Shown in pieces: positions 4,987 through 7,589 of a stretch of 7,589 nucleotides of DNA. Location of the stretch: NCBI GenBank assembly GCA_023228325.1, contig JALOBK010000013.1, positions 1-7,589 of the forward strand. Reading direction: 5' to 3'. Source of the DNA: a bacterium (GTDB taxonomy: Bacteria; Auribacterota; UBA6266). The notes under the pieces were generated by a model. It was not told the DNA's origin, ran no database searches, and saw only the letters and a list, made by a program, of their open reading frames with translations. Positions within the stretch are counted from its first letter, which is position 1. Each line of letters opens with the position of its first letter. A program made the translations under genes and the position numbers.

Positions 4987-5264
4987 AATGGCAACCAATG
5001 TCTGAATTAAAAGAAGAATATAAAGATGGAAGGCCATTGTTATTTGGTATGTTCAAAAAAAGAATGACGGACGGAAGAATATATTATAATGAATCGTGGT
5101 GGATGAAAGGATTTATCGATGGTGACGGAGATGTGATTGATTCTGAGGGAATATCATATGCAAATAATTTCACATATTTTATGTTAATCGAACCACCAGA
5201 AGAATATATAAAATCTGAAATAAAAGAAAAAGTTCGGGGGAAGAGAGAAAAATCATATGAATAA
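4983..5264 (+). CDS. Hypothetical protein with WQPM...KDGRPLL opening
   Basis: This 93-residue protein starts MKWQPMSELKEEYKDGRPLL, a pattern found at the beginning of many small phage proteins (WQPIxTAPKDGTPVLL-type sequences, some grouped in DUF551-like families). I infer relation to that group by pattern only. Aromatic strands follow (YYNESWWMKGFIDGDG, YANNFTYFMLIEPP) and then a basic, charged tail (KSEIKEKVRGKREKS). The start overlaps the previous stop by four bases (ATGA), and an AAGGAG lies upstream in the zinc-ribbon gene. The biochemical role of such proteins is unknown. Confidence 0.83.
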   Translation: MKWQPMSELKEEYKDGRPLLFGMFKKRMTDGRIYYNESWWMKGFIDGDGDVIDSEGISYANNFTYFMLIEPPEEYIKSEIKEKVRGKREKSYE

Positions 5265-5901
5265 AGAATATATTTCTCATGCTGCCATAATAAGAAATGA
5301 TGGTGTTATTGTCAAAGGAAAAGATCATTCGAGTTGTATTAAGAAATCACCATTTGGAACGTGTAAGCAAGGAACTACACAAGGATTTATTACTAACACC
5401 GAAAGATTTGTTGATAGGGTAGAGGCAGGGAAAATAGCATTTGATGCTGGTCAGATTAAAAACAATCCAAATGGTGGTATTATTTTATCAGAAGAGATTT
5501 GGAATGATAACGGATATTCATATGATGAAAATAAGGGATATTATAAAGAAATTATTATTGATAAAAAAACAATGCTAAACGAAATGAGAAAAAAGAATTT
5601 TAATGGATTAATGAATCATAAACACGAGTGTTGTTGTGGAACAGAAGATGGATTATTTGAATGCGGTAAAATTGAATCGGATTGTGAATTAAGTTATCAA
5701 TATGACATGGATCACATCAGAGAATTACACGAAGAGCATTCCAACGATAAATATGAATATCCAACCGAAGAAGTGCTGTTACTGGATATGGCAAATAAAT
5801 GCGATATATTTACAACAAATATTTATGTCCCAGAATATTTTGAAAGATGGCCAGTTGATTGGGATAAAGTAATGAAAGATGAAGGTGTTTCCGATGAATA
5901 A
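5257..5901 (+). CDS. Two-part phage protein: GFITN-RFVDR domain plus cysteine-rich C-terminal part
   Basis: At 214 residues this is the largest gene in the window. Residues 1-82 match a domain I know from many phage hypothetical proteins: HAAIIRNDGVIVKGKDH, then QGFITNTERFVDRVEAGKIA, AGQI and SEEIW. The usual proteins stop near the SExxW/Y end. Here a further 132 residues follow, including HKHECCCG (121-128), cysteines 136 and 143, a helical acidic stretch (MDHIRELHEEHSNDK) and an aromatic tail (PEYFERWPVDWDKV). The three adjacent cysteines near a histidine cluster suggest a metal site. The ATG overlaps the previous stop by eight bases (ATGAATAA), so translation is probably coupled; a weak purine-rich stretch with GGGGG lies upstream. 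The molecular function of this phage domain is not known to me. Confidence 0.88.
   Translation: MNKEYISHAAIIRNDGVIVKGKDHSSCIKKSPFGTCKQGTTQGFITNTERFVDRVEAGKIAFDAGQIKNNPNGGIILSEEIWNDNGYSYDENKGYYKEIIIDKKTMLNEMRKKNFNGLMNHKHECCCGTEDGLFECGKIESDCELSYQYDMDHIRELHEEHSNDKYEYPTEEVLLLDMANKCDIFTTNIYVPEYFERWPVDWDKVMKDEGVSDE
5881..5887 (+). promoter_or_regulatory. Ribosome binding site fixing the start at 5894
   Basis: GAAGGTG lies six bases before the ATG at 5894. A longer frame could begin at the ATG at 5879, but this purine-rich site would then fall inside the coding sequence and no good site precedes 5879. Choosing 5894 also gives the ATGAATAA junction seen at 5257. Confidence 0.6.
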
Positions 5902-6106
5902 AGAAGTTAAACCATTAATAGAAGAATTAATTCATATTCTTAATAATCTTGAATCGATGGAAGTAAAAATAAGATGTAGAGATTCTAATGATTTTTCACA
6001 TGTCATTCCATATTGGCACACTTCAGATTTTCATGGAGGGAGAGTTAGAAATATGATTAAGTGGGATACAGAAAAGAAGACATGGAGGAGTGGTGAAAAT
6101 GAGTAA
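5894..6106 (+). CDS. Small hypothetical protein
   Basis: This 70-residue protein begins with a helix (MNKEVKPLIEELIHILNNLE). It continues with strands (SMEVKIRCRDS, SHVIPYWHTSDF) and ends with a basic Trp-containing segment (GGRVRNMIKWDTEKKTWRS). The HVIPYW...KWDTEKKTW pattern suggests a small beta domain. The start was chosen at 5894 rather than 5879 because a GAAGGTG site lies six bases upstream. The ATG overlaps the previous stop by eight bases. The end overlaps the next gene's ATG in the same manner (ATGAGTAA). No family is recognised. Confidence 0.8.
   Translation: MNKEVKPLIEELIHILNNLESMEVKIRCRDSNDFSHVIPYWHTSDFHGGRVRNMIKWDTEKKTWRSGENE
6084..6090 (+). promoter_or_regulatory. Ribosome binding site fixing the start at 6099
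   Basis: GGAGGAG lies eight bases before the ATG at 6099. In-frame GTG codons at 6090 and 6093 overlap or directly abut this site and cannot use it, so 6099 is the better start. Confidence 0.7.
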
Positions 6107-6299
6107 AGAAATTGAAGATATATTTGGAGAAATTGTTAGTTTTAATCCTGATCATATTACAAGCATAAGGGAAATAACTAATTTTAATAAAAAAACTATT
6201 TACAAAACAGAGATAACCTATGGGTGTGATTTCAAATCTATTTTAATAGAAGGAATGTTAAAAGATAATATCAAAAAAATATATACGGAAAAATTATGA
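6099..6299 (+). CDS. Small hypothetical protein
   Basis: This 66-residue protein reads MSKEIEDIFGEIVSFNPDHI, then strands TIYKTEITYGCDFKSILIEG and a basic end (KDNIKKIYTEKL). It resembles a compact alpha/beta unit with a single cysteine (residue 48). The start was set by GGAGGAG eight bases upstream and overlaps the previous gene by eight bases. The stop TGA overlaps the next gene's ATG by four bases (ATGA). No family is recognised and no function can be inferred. Confidence 0.78.
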   Translation: MSKEIEDIFGEIVSFNPDHITSIREITNFNKKTIYKTEITYGCDFKSILIEGMLKDNIKKIYTEKL

Positions 6300-6448
6300 T
6301 ATCTAAAAGTGAATTTGATAAATATATGTCAGAGATATTGGTTTCATTAAAATTATCTAGAAACAGTCATGAAAGAAATGATCACAAAAAAATGTTTTCA
6401 TATTTAATAAATGTAAGGGATAAGATTGATGAAATTATTAGAAAATGA
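6296..6448 (+). CDS. Small helical basic protein (50 aa)
   Basis: This 50-residue frame fills the gap between two supported genes. It reads MISKSEFDKYMSEILVSLKL, then SRNSHERNDHKKMFSYLINV and RDKIDEIIRK. It is helical and rich in Lys and Arg. The ATG overlaps the preceding TGA by four bases, consistent with coupling; the site in front (CGGA) is weak. A hydrophobic heptad-like spacing in the second half (M33, Y36, L37, V40, I44, I47, I48) could allow a helix bundle or dimer. No family is recognised. Confidence 0.72.
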   Translation: MISKSEFDKYMSEILVSLKLSRNSHERNDHKKMFSYLINVRDKIDEIIRK

Positions 6449-6452
6449 AAAC

Positions 6453-6458
6453 AGGAGG
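6453..6458 (+). promoter_or_regulatory. Ribosome binding site fixing a TTG start at 6466
   Basis: AGGAGG lies seven bases before the TTG at 6466. The in-frame ATG at 6445 has no purine-rich site in front, and using it would place this strong site inside the coding region. The TTG start is therefore preferred. Confidence 0.7.
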
Positions 6459-6465
6459 AAATAAT

Positions 6466-6642
6466 TTGAGCAAGACAGATCAAGATATGATTCTAGATTA
6501 TAAATATTGCCATGAATGTCCAAAAAATAATTATTGTACTGAGTTTTTAAAGCATTGCCCAGGTGTTATACGAAGAGATCTGGAAATAAAAAGATTAAAG
6601 GATAAGTGTCGTGAATATGAAACATTTCTTTCTAAACTATAG
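6466..6642 (+). CDS. Mini zinc-binding protein, TTG start
   Basis: This 58-residue protein starts at a TTG seven bases after an AGGAGG site and reads MSKTDQDMILDYKYCHECPK onwards. Four cysteines at 15, 18, 24 and 31 (CHEC, YC, HC) have the spacing of a small zinc-binding knuckle. The remainder (RRDLEIKRLKDKCREYETFL) is a likely coiled-coil helix with one more cysteine. Starting instead at the ATG at 6445 would add seven residues (MKTGGNN) that have no ribosome binding site. The TAG overlaps the next gene's AGGAGG. Small proteins of this type often bind host proteins or nucleic acid, but that is inference; no family is recognised. Confidence 0.78.
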   Translation: MSKTDQDMILDYKYCHECPKNNYCTEFLKHCPGVIRRDLEIKRLKDKCREYETFLSKL

Positions 6643-6654
6643 GAGGAAAGTTAA

Positions 6655-7209
6655 ATGAAAAATATCAAACTAGAAGACTTTCCACTTTATTTCCACATCG
6701 TTGCAAAAAAAATGAAAAATGGAAAATGGAAAGAAGCAATTGAAAAATTAAAGAATAATAATTATAGAATACGAATTCATACAAGATCATTGTTGCCATC
6801 TGAAGCAGATAAAAAAATATATTATTTTGAATGTAATAAAAATGGTGTCATAATAAAATCTCCAAGTGTTTTGTATTTTGACAAGGAATACACAAATAAA
6901 TATAGAATAATCGATATAGAGAAGGCATCCGAATCTTCTAAAGAAAAAGCAAAACAGTTTGATAGGGAAGATGAAAAAGAAAATAAAAATAATATTGAAG
7001 TTAAACAAGATAAAGAAAAGAATGTATTTCTTGAAACTGCTATTGGATTAATAAAAGAAGCAATAAAATTAATTGATGATCCAGTTTATTATAAAAGATC
7101 TTCCACTGCTGGAGATGGTTCACCAATTCTGACTATTTCAAAAGAACAAATTCTTTCACTGTTGTTTAATGCGGAGAAACATATAAAAAAAGGAATGGAG
7201 GAGGAGTGA
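6655..7209 (+). CDS. Hypothetical protein with charged linker between two domains
   Basis: This 184-residue protein has an N-terminal part (1-95) with strands and helices (FPLYFHIVAKKM, NYRIRIHTRSLLP, KIYYFECNKNG, YRIIDIEKA). A highly charged, low-complexity linker follows (about 96-122, rich in Glu, Lys and Asn, for example REDEKENKNN). The C-terminal helical part (123-184) holds VFLETAIGLIKEAIKLIDD, GDGSPILTISKEQIL and FNAEKHIKKG. The ATG has an AGGAGG site shared with the previous TAG. The linker suggests two independently folding pieces. Its stop overlaps the GTG of the next gene by four bases. No family is recognised. Confidence 0.83.
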   Translation: MKNIKLEDFPLYFHIVAKKMKNGKWKEAIEKLKNNNYRIRIHTRSLLPSEADKKIYYFECNKNGVIIKSPSVLYFDKEYTNKYRIIDIEKASESSKEKAKQFDREDEKENKNNIEVKQDKEKNVFLETAIGLIKEAIKLIDDPVYYKRSSTAGDGSPILTISKEQILSLLFNAEKHIKKGMEEE

Positions 7210-7508
7210 AGAAGAATTATTATTACAAAAAATTATGGTACCAGTTTCAAGTGAAACATGGAGGAATCCTATCGATTCATCCTAATAATAAATGGGAAAT
7301 ATATAATTATGAAAGTACTAATAGAACAGAAATTGCGAGAGGACAAGATTTATCAGAATTAAGAAAATATCTTTTAGATAATATGTTATCAAAAAAAGAA
7401 AAAGATGAAATAAAGATTAAAGAATTCTGGAATAGATTTGATGATATAGTCAATCAAAGCCGATATAAATTTCTAAGAGATGTGGAGGAAGAGATAATAA
7501 ATGACTGA
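7206..7508 (+). CDS. Small hypothetical protein, GTG start
   Basis: This 100-residue protein starts at a GTG that overlaps the previous stop by four bases (GTGA), with GGAGG four bases in front. It opens with a basic, aromatic segment (MKKNYYYKKLWYQFQVKHGG), then beta-like parts (ILSIHPNNKWEIYNY, RTEIARGQDLSEL) and a helical end (KKEKDEIKIKEFWNRFDD, VEEEIIND). The strand-rich middle with a DLSELRKYL helix is a common layout in phage small proteins. It ends in the next gene through an ATGACTGA junction. No family is recognised. Confidence 0.8.
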   Translation: MKKNYYYKKLWYQFQVKHGGILSIHPNNKWEIYNYESTNRTEIARGQDLSELRKYLLDNMLSKKEKDEIKIKEFWNRFDDIVNQSRYKFLRDVEEEIIND

Positions 7509-7589
7509 CGATGTATTAAATGATCTTGAAGAACTGGGAGATAATGCAAAAGAATATATAAAGTCATTGAACTATTACAGACTAGAAAT
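7501..7589 (+). CDS. Hypothetical protein, N-terminal fragment (cut by window edge)
   Basis: The ATG at 7501 begins a frame open to the right edge. The 29 visible residues start MTDDVLNDLEELGDNAKEYI and look like one acidic amphipathic helix. The start overlaps the previous stop by eight bases (ATGACTGA). A GGAGGAAGAG stretch lies about 10 bases upstream. Only the beginning is seen, so size and function cannot be judged. Confidence 0.75.
   Translation, partial: MTDDVLNDLEELGDNAKEYIKSLNYYRLE

Noticed and set aside
4843..5056. Minus-strand frames at 4843-5037 and 4871-5056
   Set aside because: They are antisense to the zinc-ribbon gene and its neighbour and have no ribosome binding site of their own.
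1..7589. tRNA genes, CRISPR arrays, insertion sequences, terminators
   Set aside because: None found: no cloverleaf-like stretch, no regularly spaced repeats, no transposase, and no G+C-rich hairpin with a T-run between genes on either arm.

Overview
The window is a gene-dense, AT-rich stretch (genes mostly about 22-33% G+C) with 27 mostly tiny genes packed end to start. Almost every start has a strong AGGAGG-type ribosome binding site, and ATG, GTG and TTG starts are all used. Median size is near 75 codons, overlaps of 1-8 bases are the rule, and few genes have a recognisable function. This is typical of an accessory or early region of a large tailed phage (or phage-like element). Strong purine-rich ribosome binding sites plus low G+C suggest a low-G+C Gram-positive host such as a clostridium or bacillus relative, but that is inference. 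TAA, TAG and TGA all end genes here, so the genetic code is standard. No tRNA, capsid, tail, polymerase, integrase, insertion sequence or CRISPR array is visible.

Layout: two divergent operons face away from one AT-extreme intergenic region (3738-3965, about 16% G+C), the only non-coding stretch longer than about 35 bases. The leftward operon (bases 3737 to 1, minus strand) holds 15 genes. They include a 50-aa leader gene, a cysteine-rich 106-aa protein in a G+C-richer patch (about 38%), and three small membrane proteins. They also include a zinc-ribbon protein, a short protein resembling a phage prohead-protease fold without its catalytic residues, and a stand-alone GGQ-domain release-factor-like protein. 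The gene at the left edge is cut off.

The rightward operon (3966 to the end, plus strand) holds 12 genes. They include a second zinc-ribbon protein, a protein with a WQPM/KDGRPLL-type opening, and a 214-aa protein whose first 80 residues match a domain common in phages (GFxTN..RFVDR.EA...AGQ...SEE.W). They also include a mini zinc-binding protein and several unrecognised acidic or helical proteins. The last gene runs off the right edge.

Seven genes too short for a usual length cutoff or cut by the edges are included: 1-93, 1828-1938, 1944-2054, 2477-2602, 3585-3737, 6296-6448 and 7501-7589. Starts were moved at 5894, 6099 and 6466, where a ribosome binding site clearly favours an internal codon. 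The best-supported functional call is the GGQ protein (685-1086), likely a peptidyl-tRNA hydrolase or ribosome-rescue factor. The most unusual gene is the prohead-protease-like remnant (1213-1581). No complete new system can be proven from sequence alone, but these two genes and the set of small membrane and zinc proteins are the most useful leads.
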